DNA of 64,000 nt from Chondrus crispus (Eukaryota; Rhodophyta; Florideophyceae; Gigartinales; Gigartinaceae). The notes beneath the pieces were generated by a model, which was not told where the DNA came from, made no database searches, and saw only the letters and a list, made by a program, of their open reading frames with translations. The stretch is from contig NW_005178809.1 in assembly GCF_000350225.1 (NCBI RefSeq), positions 669,932-733,931 of the forward strand, read 5' to 3'. Position numbers and translations under genes: made by a program. Positions 22,041 to 34,259 of this stretch are shown in pieces. Numbering within the stretch: the first letter of the stretch is position 1; each line of letters starts with the position of its first letter.

Positions 22041-22120
22041 GAGGAGAACGTTCTCTAACGTCTCCAGAACAATTCTCTCCACGCGTAGGAGACGTCCCTT
22101 CCATGGAGAGAACGTTCTCC
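22041..22120. repeat. Inverted repeat with two GAACGTTC palindromes
   Basis: GGAGAACGTTCTC at 22043-22055 and GAGAACGTTCTCC at 22108-22120 form the outer arms. GTCTCC/GGAGAC forms an inner pair. AGAACGTTCT matches the paired units of a heat-shock element, but the context also fits a fold-back element. Confidence 0.6.
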
Positions 22121-22459
22121 ACTTCACCCCAATTCCCCCAGTTTTCCCCTATCCCCACGATCGCCTTCTACTTCCCGTGCCCTTATGTCCTCCGCTGAAC
22201 GATTGCCGCCGTCAGTAACGGCTGACGACAGTTTGGGTGCTGCTGCGCTTGGGCCAGGAAAATGCTATGACGAGGACAACTGTCAACAAGAGGCCGATCT
22301 ACGCATCCCTGCAAGCCCGCCCCTGAGCCTGCACGCCATCTCATGAATTCCCCCGAATTCGTATCGATATCTGGAGACTGAGCCGAGGCGTCAGCATGCA
22401 TCGCCACCATCGCGTCCCCTCCTGTCGATTGAAGATGCTCTTCTCAAAATCCCCTCAGG

Positions 22460-25076
22460 AGAGTTAGAGCCTGGTCTTAGATGACCTCCCCTTGCAGTAC
22501 GCATATGACAACCTTGTTAATGACGATTCCTTACCATCTGATGATCGCCCGTTCTCGCAAGAGGTGGCTTTTCAGCCGACGTCGTCCGTTTCTGGGGATG
22601 AATCGGTCGATAATGCATCGCTTTCAGATATAGATGAAGAGTAAATTGCTGCAATTTGCCAAGGGAAGAGGGCTCGAACGCATCAATGGAGTTCAAACTA
22701 TTACTATGGTCGTCGTCGTGTGGTGCAGGACTTTTATTTATCTTTATTTCAAGATAATATTTGGTACTTGTGTAGAAAGTGGGTTCATGAATGGCGAGGA
22801 AAATGACGCCATTGTCGAGCACAACTTAGCGCCACCTGATAACCCGCACTTGGAGGATGGGCATGCCAGAATGTCTGACGGAGGCCTTTCTTCGTTGACT
22901 TATGCTCCAGCATTTACGCCAGTTACTTTATCTCTCGACACAGTTGATCGAGAATTGTACTCTCGCTATGTGCGAGAAACTAACACTATCTTAGATAATG
23001 TGTTGCAGTAGCGCTCTGGTGTTGCAAAAAGGCAGTCCTCAAAAGAAAGACTGAGCCGAATTGAGGCTTTCAACGCCTTTTTACCACTCTCTTTGTTGGA
23101 GAAACTTTGTGTATACATTAACCCAGTACTGTTGTCGAGGATGCGGTTGCCCTGTTCAACGACTGAGTTGAAAGGCATCATTGTTCTTCACGTACTTGCT
23201 GCATCCTATGGTGCATTTGTGTCTACAATAACTGCCCCGGAGAACGACCCATTCTACTTTCAAATGCGAATCTCGGGCAAAAGATATAATGAGGTATGGA
23301 GCGCTCTATCCGGGACGAAAAAATGAGGGAAGCGTGTGAGCAGACCGCATGTGGTTGGTTCAACAAACTGATCGCCGGCAATGCTCTGATCGCTGAAATA
23401 GAAGGCGAGCTGGCTGCCATTAACCGAAGGCTTATGAATGTGGAAGGTGTCACTATCTACTCCGTTGATGACGATCACAACAGATTGAGCTCTCGAACAG
23501 TTGTACAATTGACAAGCCTCTCTCATGTCAACAACCCCATCAAGGCCCTCGGACCTGTCAACAATGCTGCCTGTTCCGCATTAACTCATGCTTTTATTGC
23601 GTCACACCACTCACGTCCGCACGAAAAAGTGATACATATTTGGCACAGATTGGTCCAATTACTTCAGCGTGTATCTACAGTTCGGGCTTTGAGGCCCATG
23701 GTGGATTCCTTGTTTACTGCGAACAGGGCATATTATGAGGTTAAGTCAATTCAATTTCTGAATGAGACGATAGGGGCTAGCAGCATTGGAACGGATAAGC
23801 GTTCTTTAGGTTATCCATTTGTTTTTGGGGAAGGTTCCATCAGAAAGAACCATAATGGAATGGTTGAGGCATAGAAGGGTTGCAGGGCGATATACAGTGC
23901 ACAAAGAACCCCTCGTGGGGGCAAACGTCGTAGTATAGAGGCTTCTGTCTATAGAGAAAGCTACTCAGGTCGTATTGCTGCAGTGTAAAGCAAGGACGCT
24001 GTCAGATTCGGAGCACACCAATACTGCCTCATTCCAAAGAATAGCTTCAGGCACAGATTTGATAGTGCAGCGGTCGAAAAGGTTCAGCTTATCTTCGACA
24101 ACAGAGTCGCTCGGCCAGAAAGCGAGGTTGGTAGGTACTTTTTGCGTAATCCGTCGACACAGGAAAAGGCACTATCCAATATTGCAGTACTTAAAGTTGT
24201 GCAACTACTTGGGAGGGTATGCCAATACACAGTATTTCAGGCGGAAGACCCAGGGTGGTTCTTGTTCAGGGCATTTACATTTACGTCCAGGACGGCAAGC
24301 AGCTTTATTGGTGCTATTGCCCGGAACTACACTGCGGATATATCTGGTTTATCTTACCTACTGTGTGGCGCCGCACTACGGGCTGGAACGCAACCTTTCA
24401 CAAATGAAATCAAAAGGCTGGAGGAAGAGTTGATGATAAAGTGGAAGGGCATGGCGGCAACGATTGGAATTGCCAATCAGGATACACATGTCGAGATCAC
24501 GGTCTCCATCGTTGAACGATTCATGTCAGCCACCAACTCTAGTTTAGCGCAAATGCGCAAAGAGAAGATACTTTCTTTATTGAACCCTGTAGGCAGGCTG
24601 GAGCGAGTGCCTTTACGCAAGAACGAACTAATATCTAGATGTATCAAACATCAGAACTGCGTTCATCGAGGCGAGTCAGTTTTGCCCGTTCAGAATTTAG
24701 CATATGAGAATGAGATGACACGGTACAATAACATGGCCGTCAAGCTGAAAAGGAGCTTTTTAAAGCCTCTTTAGATTCTTGGGCAATGAAGCCCCTGGTT
24801 GCGACTGCAGGGATGAAAGAAGGTACCCTGAATGGGATTCAGGTACTGAAGGCCTTACTACAAAATTTCCACGCAAACCAAGCATCAAACATCACTACCG
24901 ACCTGTCGACAAATTACTTTGAGAGGGATTTAATTCTGGACACTTTCCAGAAATGCAAAAATCAACGTTTTTACCAATCACACCAAGATTTTTTTGCCAT
25001 TCCTGAGCTCGTCAACAGACGGAAAATGGGAGAAGGGGTCAATTCTGGACAGGGAGTTGAACACTCTTATCGATAG
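22460..25076 (+). pseudogene. Decayed transposase-like gene, distantly piggyBac-like
   Basis: A series of consecutive frames on one strand forms one broken gene. An acidic Ser/Asp-rich N-terminus ends at about 22644. A segment from 22634 contains an in-frame TAG (23009-23011) and runs to 23326. A shifted segment covers 23296-23874, the same frame resumes at 24142-24774, and a last piece spans 24786-25076. The acidic N-terminus, the ELKGIIVLHVLAASYG helix and the later GVTIYSVDDD segment recall piggyBac-type proteins. I cannot place the catalytic triad, so the family is uncertain. At least two frameshifts and one nonsense codon show that it is dead. Confidence 0.45.
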
Positions 25077-25218
25077 TGAGACAAACCGACGAGGCCTGAG
25101 GCTGCCACTTCCGTTCTCTCATCTTCAACACACCCTTGCCCACCGATATTGCCACTTCTTCGGACTTGGCGCCATGACACAATTGGAAAATCATCCAGAA
25201 CGTCTCCCTTTAAGTCAA

Positions 25219-25503
25219 TCAGCCTTGCGCGAAAACACCGTCCTCACCTGGAGAACGGTTTTCTTTGTTCCCTTCAAATGTTTTCCCTGTGATAGGTATC
25301 TGAGTGCTCTGTTCAATGGCGTTTTCAGAATTAAAGACACTCTCAAGTCTTCGCTTTGGGGTCCCTTTTTCTGACCTTGCTTGAAAACGCTGTGCTCCGG
25401 CCATGGGTGCATTGACTTTACGACCACGTTGTGAAGTCTTTGCAAGCTTGGGTGGAGAGACCTGCGTATCAAGCAAACTTTCAACATTAAACTCATCTTT
25501 CAA
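25219..25503 (-). other. Basic 94-codon open frame downstream of the pogo transposase
   Basis: The frame is rich in Lys, Arg, Ser and Pro, with strings such as SQRGRKVNAP. It lies on the same strand, 165 bases beyond the transposase stop. It could be the original basic C-terminal tail cut off by a stop and the hairpin at 25511-25571, or chance. Confidence 0.3.
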
Positions 25504-25510
25504 CAGTACA

Positions 25511-25571
25511 TGTATCTCTGCTAGTGTATTACTGGCCCTGGCTCGGCCAGTAATACACTAGCAGAGATACA
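25511..25571. repeat. Perfect 27-bp inverted repeat with 7-base loop
   Basis: Arms 25511-25537 and 25545-25571 are exactly complementary around the loop CTGGCTC. It lies about 100 bases beyond the stop of the minus-strand pogo transposase. The perfect pairing suggests recent origin or selection. Confidence 0.95.
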
Positions 25572-25668
25572 CCGTTTGATAATTGTCGAATTCTGTCTAG
25601 CAAGGCGCGCGATTCATTTCTAACCTCTCCCAAATGAGAATCACGAACTGCCCGACTACTTCGTGTGT

Positions 25669-27045
25669 TCACACTACTGCACAAAGGTCCTTTGAGGTTA
25701 TCACTGGCCTGACCAAGCGCAATTCGGTCAAGAAACCTAAAATCCATTGGCCATAATCCAGACTCATAAATGCCTTCCTGGCAACCTCTGGAGTCAACGC
25801 GCGATAACCCGCCACAGCGAGCTTTATCTTAAAAGCAGGGTTTGCCCAAGTCATGTGGCTGATCATCAGGAGCTTATCCCGTGTAGACCTAACCGTTTTT
25901 TGAAACATTCTATTCACAGACTGGTCGCACGGCTGCAACAGATGGGTTGTATTAGCAGGCAACTTGACCACCAAAATTCGAAGCTTCTCGCATTCTTCGA
26001 GCCATACATCGCCCAGTCTAGAACTGTATCCGTGTAATAGGAGAAGGATATGCTGATGGAGTGGTACTGTTTTTCGCGCATGTCGATTGATATGATGAAT
26101 AACTTTGACAATTACGGCTGTGTCGATTGAGACGTGTGGTGTAACAACAAGCTCTGCGTCATGAGGAAACCATTTTTCGTTGCACAACCAGTGTACTACA
26201 CCATTCGAATTAATGAAGTCCTCCCTATCGAGAGGCATACGCCATGATTTCATCACTTCCTTACCAGAGGCTATCAAAAAAAGGGGCGCTATGTTGCCAC
26301 TTGCTGCGACATCAAGTCCTGCTGTCAAGTGCTTACCGGGATCCCTAATGCCCAAGCGAGCACCGCCCTGCTTGCTTCTAAACGAGGTGAAGCATTTGAC
26401 TTTACGACCGTACTCACCGCATACAGCGGATTCATCCCAGTTCCATATTTTGTGAGGGTCTCTGAGGACCTCTGGGAACTCTTTCTGAAGTTTCAAAATA
26501 ACTTCCTTCAGACTGCCCATATGTGTTGGATTCTCTGCCGCTATCCTTGCCATGGAAACGTTCTGGGATGCCCTATAGGCCAATTCTCTATGTCGTGCTC
26601 TGAATGAGCGTATGGCGTCGGAGGATGGGACGCGGTTGGAGAATGCATTTTCTCTTTCTGCCGTTATCTTGCCCTGAATGCTCTTCATTTGAGAACAGTT
26701 AACGGCAAAACCTTTCTCAGCTGCGTTGAGAGTCATTTGAACGACAAGACTCTGCTCAGCACTTGTGAGAACCGTGCGACGGCCTGCAAGGTGTTTTTCC
26801 GGATCGAGCAGTTTTGCGAGCTGTTGCGTGTCCCCATCTATGATAACCTTTCGAATATTATACACTGTCGTGCGAGTGACACCACCTCGGGTGGACACTT
26901 CCCTTGGAGAGATGCCGCTCTGCAGGAGCTGTAATGCTTTTTCCCGTCTGATACGCTCATCTTTTCTTTTAGCAATCTCTTTGTTATGTGCGATAGTTTG
27001 AGCGCGCGTGGAGCTCGGCATGTTCGCACCACTGATCAAGAGCAC
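25669..27045 (-). pseudogene. pogo/jerky-type DDE transposase with a lost catalytic Asp
   Basis: The 458-codon frame begins with a basic helix-turn-helix region (residues 28-70, including SGISPREVSTRGGVTRTTVY), the DNA-binding part. The DDE_1 core follows. First Asp is in NWDES (204) and third Asp in QPCDQSV (374). The second should sit in the ILLxLDGHSSH box. Here it reads His-Gly-Tyr-Ser-Ser-Arg, so Asp 338 is replaced by His, a one-base change (GAC to CAC at 26032-26034). The enzyme should be inactive. The frame is otherwise uninterrupted, so decay is recent or the protein has been kept for binding. A second Met at residue 9 is an alternative start. TIRs were not found. Confidence 0.85.
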
Positions 27046-27582
27046 TGTCTACGAAAGCATGAGGGAGTTGGGAGAGAGGCGGTAGGCATTGAAGGATGGG
27101 GCAAGGGTGTGTGAGAGAGATAAAGAGGTTCGAAGGCGGGGTACTCAACAATATATATTGTCCAGAATTGACCCCTTTTCAGAATTAGACCAGTGAGAAC
27201 GGTACAGTATGCCAGGAGTGTAGGCCTAATAGGCTCATCAAGCTCGGACATGACGGCCGATAGTCCAGATGGGATTCTGGGCTATTCGGACAGTTCCGAA
27301 GCATACGTGGCCTCAATTGAGGTTAAGAGTATGACCACTCCAAACACGATTTGGAATGCTAAATATATCAGAGAAAGGTTTGCCTCTTACTATTATTATT
27401 ATTATTAATTTTCCCTATATTAAAATATATTGGCAGGAACGAAGGCATAGATAAGGACTTTCATGACTTGTGCCCACGACGGCCTATCGGTTCCAATGTA
27501 TTCATCACGCTGCTACCCTCGCCGTATCCAAAGTACTATTCATAGTGGCGAAGGGTAGCAGCGGGGGATTGGGTGCGGTGAT
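27046..27582. other. Non-coding stretch with an ATT microsatellite
   Basis: No supported gene. A short (ATT)n run is at about 27390-27408. Confidence 0.5.
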
Positions 27583-28283
27583 TGTAGCATAAACACCCCC
27601 AGACGACTGAGGTGTATGCGCAGTCCGACGTAGACCCCGTTGGAACGGGAAGACGGGTGAAGCACCAGCTAACGAGGCAAGAAAGCGGGCCCTGGTAGCG
27701 GTGTGGTAGAGAGGGACGGTCGGGGACGAGCGTACGCGCGGGCCGATCTACGCCTCGACGCCCCGTAGCAGCGCTGGGTAACGTACCAGCGCTGACGGGC
27801 GGAGGCGGATCTAGGCTCGCTCGCGCACGCGTGTGTCCCCTACCCGCTTCCTTCCTCCTAACGCGCCCGAAGGCGAAGGCTCGTTGTTGGAATAAGCTGG
27901 GTGCACTGACCTTGGCGGTCGGTTGAGGACCAGTCCATGCTTGTCCCCCTCCGCCGCCGTCGGTCCGCTCCATATTTAATATACAAAACAATCTATCATA
28001 ACACTACAGTACCGAGGTACTGTAGTGGGCCACTGTAGTGCAGGTCGGTCTGCACTGTAATACTGTCAGCTATGTCGAGGCTGACAGTACACGTATTACC
28101 CGTGGTGCGTCCGCACTTCGTTCCCGAGCTATACACGTGTGCACGCGTATGCGCGTGTCCCTTGTCCCCGTGGTGTACACGTGGACACGCGCGGTTGTAC
28201 TGTAGAGCGTCGAGCTGTACAGTATGGGATCCCGTTGTTGATCTAATCTATCTAAAAAAGCCCCCAAGGGGGGTTATACTACA
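27583..28283 (-). mobile_element. LTR of the inverted Ty3/gypsy copy (701 bp)
   Basis: Read on the minus strand it starts TGTAGTATAACCCCCC after a G-rich tract and ends TTTATGCTACA. It shares the TATTAAATATGGAGCGGACCG block, the TACTGTAG words and the GC-rich 3' end with the LTR at 9506-10172. It is the 3' LTR of the truncated copy that extends to about 32755. Confidence 0.88.
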
Positions 28284-31200
28284 CGGCCCCACCTTAAGCG
28301 GGGACGTCCGCGTCCACGGGTGCTTATAGGTTGACTCGTCCTTCATCTGATCTGCATCCCCTCGTGATGCCTCTGAATAAGTCCTCCCTTCTTCGCATTC
28401 TCATTCCTCCGTTCTTGTTATCGCTTGTCCACTTACCCCAGCCGACGTGCCCCTTCATTCACAATATTCGTACGCCCTTACGTTGCGTCAGTTCTCCCAC
28501 CGCACGCCTTGCGAGGCCTCCCAAAATTGTACCATTCTGGATCCACTGCGCCACAAGTAGCACGGACGCCGCGCCACAAATCGCAATCCCGACACCAGGC
28601 CAAAACATCCAAGAACGACCTCGCTGTGCTTCCGTCGGTAAACCTCGGGCGCTTTGCTGGGACTGACGAGCACCTCCGCGGTAGAGGCTGTCTTGCTCAG
28701 GGTGGACTTCTCTGTTCCCCTGGCCCATTGCGCTCGTCGTTCCTCTCCCTCCTCCTGTGCTGCTTCCGGGCTTCTGCATCGACGGCGTACATCCTGGACA
28801 TGCGCAAGGCGACTTCGACACTGTTTCGCCAGCGATAAGGTCGTCTATCCTTGGTGATCCGTACAAAAGCGCGCGTTTGCGAATAACACGCGCGTGGCTA
28901 TCTTTCCACTCATGCCTGTAGATCCGGTATTAACTCACACCATGAGCCTCAACCATGACGGTTCCACCCTTCCACGGCATGCTTGCTGTATCGGTATTAT
29001 ACACCAGCCTCCCTTCGCTGTTACATCCGCCAACAAAGCTGTCGCAACTGCCAATTCCCCCTTTTTTCTTTCCGCTATCCATCACCGTGCCGGCGGTAAA
29101 CGCATGCACTTCGCAGCATCCGTCGGGGGGCGCGCGCTCTCTGTGCGACCGGGCGTCTGAATCTCTTCCGGTGCTGCCGCCACGCCGCGACTGTCGACCG
29201 CCAGAGCTCTCAAATCTCTTCTTTCTGGCGTCATCTCCATGCCAATGTCGCGTCGTCCGGCGAAAGCAAGGCGTTCCCAAAAGCTCTCGGTCATATGGCA
29301 GGGCTCATTTGTCGTGGCTTCAGGGGAGGTTGGATGGCCTTGTCCCCCTCTCCCGAGCTGCGCGTTCACCCCCTCGAGGGTCGTCCCCCGGCGCGCGCGG
29401 GGCCTTTATTCCTTCGGGGGGTTTTGTTTCCATTCATTCCAATGCGCACCGTGTACGTGCGTCTCGCAATGTAGTCGTCTTCTGTAGTCGTTTGCCCCTG
29501 CCGTAGAAGAGTGGTTCGCTCTTGCTCTTGGCCATACCGCGCCGACCCACATCACATTTTTGCACGCATGCGTGCAGCGGCTTTGTATGTCCTCTTGGGG
29601 CGGCACGTCGACAGGGAGCACCGACCACTCCTGCTCGTCTGCCTTCTTCGATTTAGAGGAGGACGCTCCTTCGTGGCTCGTCCGCTATTTTTCGACCTTG
29701 CACTGTTAAAAAAGGACTCTTCTGCAGTTCTCATGCGCATCGTGAGTTTTTGCTTGACGCTTTATCGAAACGCGGCGCTTCCTTCACCTTGTCGGTTGTC
29801 ACGACTTCTTTGAGGCTGTCGAAAGAGGGGTGTTATCCCCATACACCCTGTCCGCCTTCCTTAACTGCTTCATAATAATCGTGTACGTATTGCGTCCAGT
29901 CAGCGTGTACTTCCCACGGTTGCGCGGGGTCAGGTCGAGCTCGTTTTGTGAGACCGTCGAGAGCCCTTTCCGTACCGCCCTCCGGCTTACCCCCCTTTAA
30001 ATACAACCACCATCACTCCAACAAATAACGCGGTGAAGCGTATCCCAATCACTGCGAACTGAGGCACAGCCAATACATAGATCCCACCTTTTCTTGTGCC
30101 AGCCTCGTCGTGCGATCTCATGTACGTCCTTGAATTCGGTGCCGCCGCTCAGTACACGTGGGACATGCTTACAAATTTCGCCGTTGAGGCCGATCAGAGC
30201 TGACCCATCATAATATAGCCTCCCGTAGTCACACTCAATTCCCTTAGCATACACACACACACTCCTCCTGCATCTTTCAGAGTGTTCCCTCCTTACGCTC
30301 TCCGTCGTCGTCGTGTTCACCCACCTTGCCCCCTTAGCTTCTCGCGTAAGTCTACTTGCGGGCGGTGCGGGAACGCTTTCGGATGCTTCCTCAATTGCAG
30401 TTGCGGTGTTTGTCGTCTACGATGAATATGTCGCCAAGAAGAGAGGTGCAAGGGCTTGCCCCGCCCGCTCGGACAGACGGCGTCCGGCTGCTCATGGACA
30501 CACTCGCCTGTGAGATTGACTTTCTCCTGCGGCGGTGGTGTTATCAGGCTGGTTCAGGAGGTGGTGCGTCGGCGGCCTCCTTCATCTCACCTCTTCCGGT
30601 TAGGTGAGGGGTACCGGGTCGACGTCCGGAACCTCCATCACGTTGCGCGTTTTCCACGGTCACGACCGCGGTCGGTCTCTCTCCCCTCCGAAGGGGGTCG
30701 CGGGGTGTCGGTTCGCCGCTGACTGCAGGCTGCGGGGCTCTTTTCTCGGTTCTTCCTCTGCGCGTTGGCCTCGTCGGCCGCGGGTGGTCGTCCTTCGAGG
30801 ACGGCTTAACCTTCCCCTTTTTACGCGGACCTCGTCCGTCTCTTACCGAGGAGGCGCGTGGTTGCCGCTCAGACGGTACGCTCGCCTAGTATGTGTGGCC
30901 GGGTCCCGCCTATCGAGGCTACGAGGAGGAGAGTTTACGCTTACGTGTGCGCGCATGGAGCTGCGCGACAAGGAAGTGAGGGTCCCGACGATGGGTTTCC
31001 CTGCGCGTTCTTGACACGTACGGATGGGCGGAATGACTCGCGGATTGGAGCCGATGGCCTTGACGACGGGTTTGCATAAGTCTTCTTGACGCGTGCGCGA
31101 GGGCGCGTCTGGGATGCCGGCGGACGAGACGATGCCCGAAAGTGCGCGCCGGCGACGACGCACGTGCAATCGAGTCCGTTGAAGACGCCGGAGGGCTGAC

Positions 31201-32768
31201 GGAGGTGCGGCTTCTTTGCGACAATCTCCTGAATTCTTTTGTTGCCCAATCGGTCTCGCTCATCCTGGACGTTCCGCTCTTTGTCCCTGCGTACGCGCTC
31301 GGAAGATGAGACGTTAGAGTAAGCAGCGTGGGAGGGGAAGCGCTCGTCGCAAGGGATCGCGTCCCTTGTGCGCTCGTGTCACGACCGCGTCCGCGGTATC
31401 TTCATCATCGTCCGTTCCCGTAGTGTGCGGGGACGGTTTGGCGGTGGTGCAGCATACAGAGGGCGCTGCGCCCTCTCAGTGGTACAGGGGTTATGCAACG
31501 ACGTCGTGACGCTCATTGCGAGTGCCCCCCACAGCACACGCGTACACGTGGCGCACGGACGGCAATTTCCGCCCCAATTTTTTTAATTTCTTGGAGAGCG
31601 GCGGCGAACTCTCTCTCTGATGCAGCGTCGCGTGATATTTGGCATACAGTGTTCCTCGGTGGCCATTTCCCCTTAATTTTGGAGTATTTTCCAATTATCT
31701 TTGGGGGTGGCGCTGCCGACTGACGACGGAGTCGCCATTACGCGACAGTGCCCATCGGACGTATTACTGCTGGACTGGGGTGGCGTCCGTTCGTCTGCAC
31801 TCTCTCCCCCTGCATTCGCGTGGAGGTACGAACCGACGCGAAGACACGAGCCCTTCGAGACCATGCTCGCCGCGATGACGCCTTTCGCGTCTCTGCCACC
31901 ACGTGGCGCTTCCTTCTCCCTCGTTTGCGTCTGCCTTTTACACGGGAGTGGGATACCAAGGCATCCTCCCCAAAAGGGTCCGACGCGCCTAAGCGCTACT
32001 CATCGGATTATCGAGCGACCATACGGGCGATCTCACCTCAACCTCGTCCCATCCGTTCTTACGAGGGACGTTACTCTCGAGGCAGTACGTACTGCCTGGT
32101 GGTTAGGTGTCGCATAATTGGCCATGGTCTTTCAGTACGTCTTGACATCTTCGCACCCTCTCATACTTGCCGGTATCTCTTTCGTTCGTTAGGGGATCGT
32201 TCACCTCGTTCTTCTGCTTGTCGCTTCACGACGTAGTTTGTGAGACAGCACGTTCTGTCTTCTTTTTGACGCCCCTTTGGCGCAGCTCACTGAAGAGCCC
32301 CCGGAGTGACAAGGGATTCGGATCCCTCGTAGCCAGTCTGGAATGTGAGTGGGCTCGTGGGTCCAGGATGTTGCCCGCTCTTCGGGGGACTCGGTGCCCC
32401 CATCAGTAATGGCCCTATCGTGGACGATCGCGCGTTCTTTGGACCTCTCGGCTCGAGGTTGCTGGACTGAACGGAACGTCCGGTGACTTCAAGCCAGAGA
32501 TCGTCTAACCCTTCAACTCTGAACGGGGTACCTAGGGTCCTCGTAATGTCGGTCATTACGGGGGCCCAACATTTTTTTCAGGCAGTTCGTACTGTCCTGC
32601 TCTTATGTCTCGCGTCTTGACGTCCGAGAAGTCAATACCACTTGACTTTAACACGTCCCCGGCTGTGACCTTCCGATAGGGTCCGGCGTCCTTCTTCGCC
32701 TCCCCTTTTAGTCTGTTCGTGCAGGCTGGGGTTAATCCGCGAAGGAGCGGTATGATGATCATACTACA
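28284..32768 (-). mobile_element. Truncated internal region of the inverted gypsy copy
   Basis: The 4.47 kb correspond to the non-coding 3' region of the first copy, with polypurine tract at 28289-28303. The homology stops at about 32753, some 12 bases short of where the pol stop would be. Gag, pol and almost all of the 5' LTR are missing. The last bases, read on the minus strand from 32768, are TGTAGTATGATC, which resembles the first eight bases of the LTR. A deletion may have joined the very start of the 5' LTR to the 3' region. The five bases outside the two ends do not match. Open frames inside are chance-like. Confidence 0.75.
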
Positions 32769-32804
32769 CACATCGCCAGCATCATGCTGCACTGACCACA
32801 GCAA

Positions 32805-34051
32805 TTATCCACTTAGAGCATGCACATTCATTTCAGTTTCCATCAACCTTCCTACCTTCACGTCTAGTTTCCGCCGAATGCAAATTAAACCCAACGCTGC
32901 ATTCCCGAACTGCATGAAGCAGTTTCTCCGACAAAATCTCTGCGCTTCTATACTCTGGCAAATCCATTGGATTGAAGCAAGTTTGAGCCAAGGAAAGGCG
33001 CACTGTGTTCCCGGAGATATAATGAATCTGGAATTTTTGCACCCCATTCGTACCTGGAAGCGTCTCAAAGCCCTCCAAGGGCACTTGCTGTTTCCTGTCT
33101 CAAACATCACGAGACGCGCCAGGTCTTCTTGATCCATGTTATGAATACATCTCCAGAACCATGTGATCGGTGGTGATGCGGCAGTGTGGCCTGTATATTC
33201 CACATTCGCTTTCAAATCAGCCATGTCAATGTCTGGCAACGCTGACATGAGTAGTTCTAGCTCCAGCTCGTTATAGATCCTAATGTCGTCGTAGGGACTG
33301 AGCTCGTAGAATCCCTTTATGAAAGCTTCAATCTGCTTCTCGATCGCTTTCGTCATACGCACTTCCGTCACCAACCGTACATATACACTATTATCCTCTG
33401 TAACTGCAATTTCCCTTCCATTTAGCACCAGATCGACAACTGATTGCTTTCCAAAATCATCATATAGGTGAAATGTGCGTGGAATTGGCGTAGCTGAAAT
33501 AAAGAGCGCATCAATACCGCGGTATCGGGCTCGAATCTTCTCCTTTCGATTAACTCCAAATCTATGTTCCTCTTCAACGATCAGCAAGCCCAGGTCTGAA
33601 AAATACATTTGTGGTTGAGTAACATCTCAGTGCTTACGGAGAGGCGCACCTCTCCAGAGCATAATCTATCTCTTTTCTCAATATTTATCTTCCGTGAGGT
33701 AAATCTGGTCATGCCGGCCATTGCGACTTTGAGGGAGGCCCCTTCAAATCTGCTTCGAAAAGTATCGTAGTGTTGCCGCGCCAGAATTGGAGTGGGGGCA
33801 AGGATTGCGACATGCTTCCCAGATGCCAAGACCCGGGGCGCCACTCGAACTGCAACTTCGGTTTTTCCAAACCCCACATCACCGCAAAGCAATCGGTTCA
33901 TTGGGCGTCGATTCTTACTCATGTCTCTCATGAGCTGTATTTTGGTGACCTCCTGGTCCCCGGCGAAGACATCGGCTAGGTTCTTGCTGGTGAGCGTGAC
34001 GATATCCGACTCTTCAGCGGCGACGAGAGAGGCGACGAGAGAACCGGTCAA
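32805..34051 (-). pseudogene. mfd: Fragment of transcription-repair coupling factor Mfd, frameshifted
   Basis: Mfd removes RNA polymerase stalled at DNA damage; in algae and plants it is nucleus-encoded and probably works in the plastid. The fragment begins at the helicase domain. PMNRLLCGDVGFGKTE carries the Walker A motif, and APTPILARQHYDTF is motif Ia. After a one-base shift near 33608 it continues with [14 protein letters not shown] (the DEEH box as EEEH) and SATPIPRT (motif III). A second shift near 33070 moves the C-terminal, TRCF-domain-like part into another frame (to 32833). The N-terminal UvrB-like and polymerase-binding domains are absent. DEEH plus RFGV favours Mfd over RecG. It lies directly beside the gypsy copy and the DUF7869 gene, so it may be transposon-captured. 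Confidence 0.8.
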
Positions 34052-34259
34052 CTAGGGAAGGATGTTTCGAAGGCAAGTTTGGTGATCCGTTGATCGCCGA
34101 ATTGACGACTGGGTACGAATTTCCCAATCCTTATATCTCAAAACCTTTCTCCGTATATTTGTTTATTTTTTTGGGCGCGTGCGGTGCCGTGTAAGGAGCA
34201 AACAAACAGCCGCACACAGCATTAAATGCATCAATATCTGGGAAATACCGGCAGGGTGT

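Noticed and set aside
28955-29506. 183-codon frame inside the inverted gypsy copy
   Set aside because: It runs antisense to the element, has no domain, and lies in GC-rich DNA where such frames are expected.
31748-32236. 162-codon frame in the inverted gypsy copy
   Set aside because: Antisense, no domain, and not matched in the first copy.
27583-32773. Target duplication around the inverted gypsy remnant
   Set aside because: The five bases outside the two ends (GTGAT and CACAT) do not match, so no simple insertion can be claimed.
32805-34051. RecG helicase
   Set aside because: The EEEHRFGV form and the downstream sequence fit Mfd better than RecG, which has a DEQHRFGV-type box.
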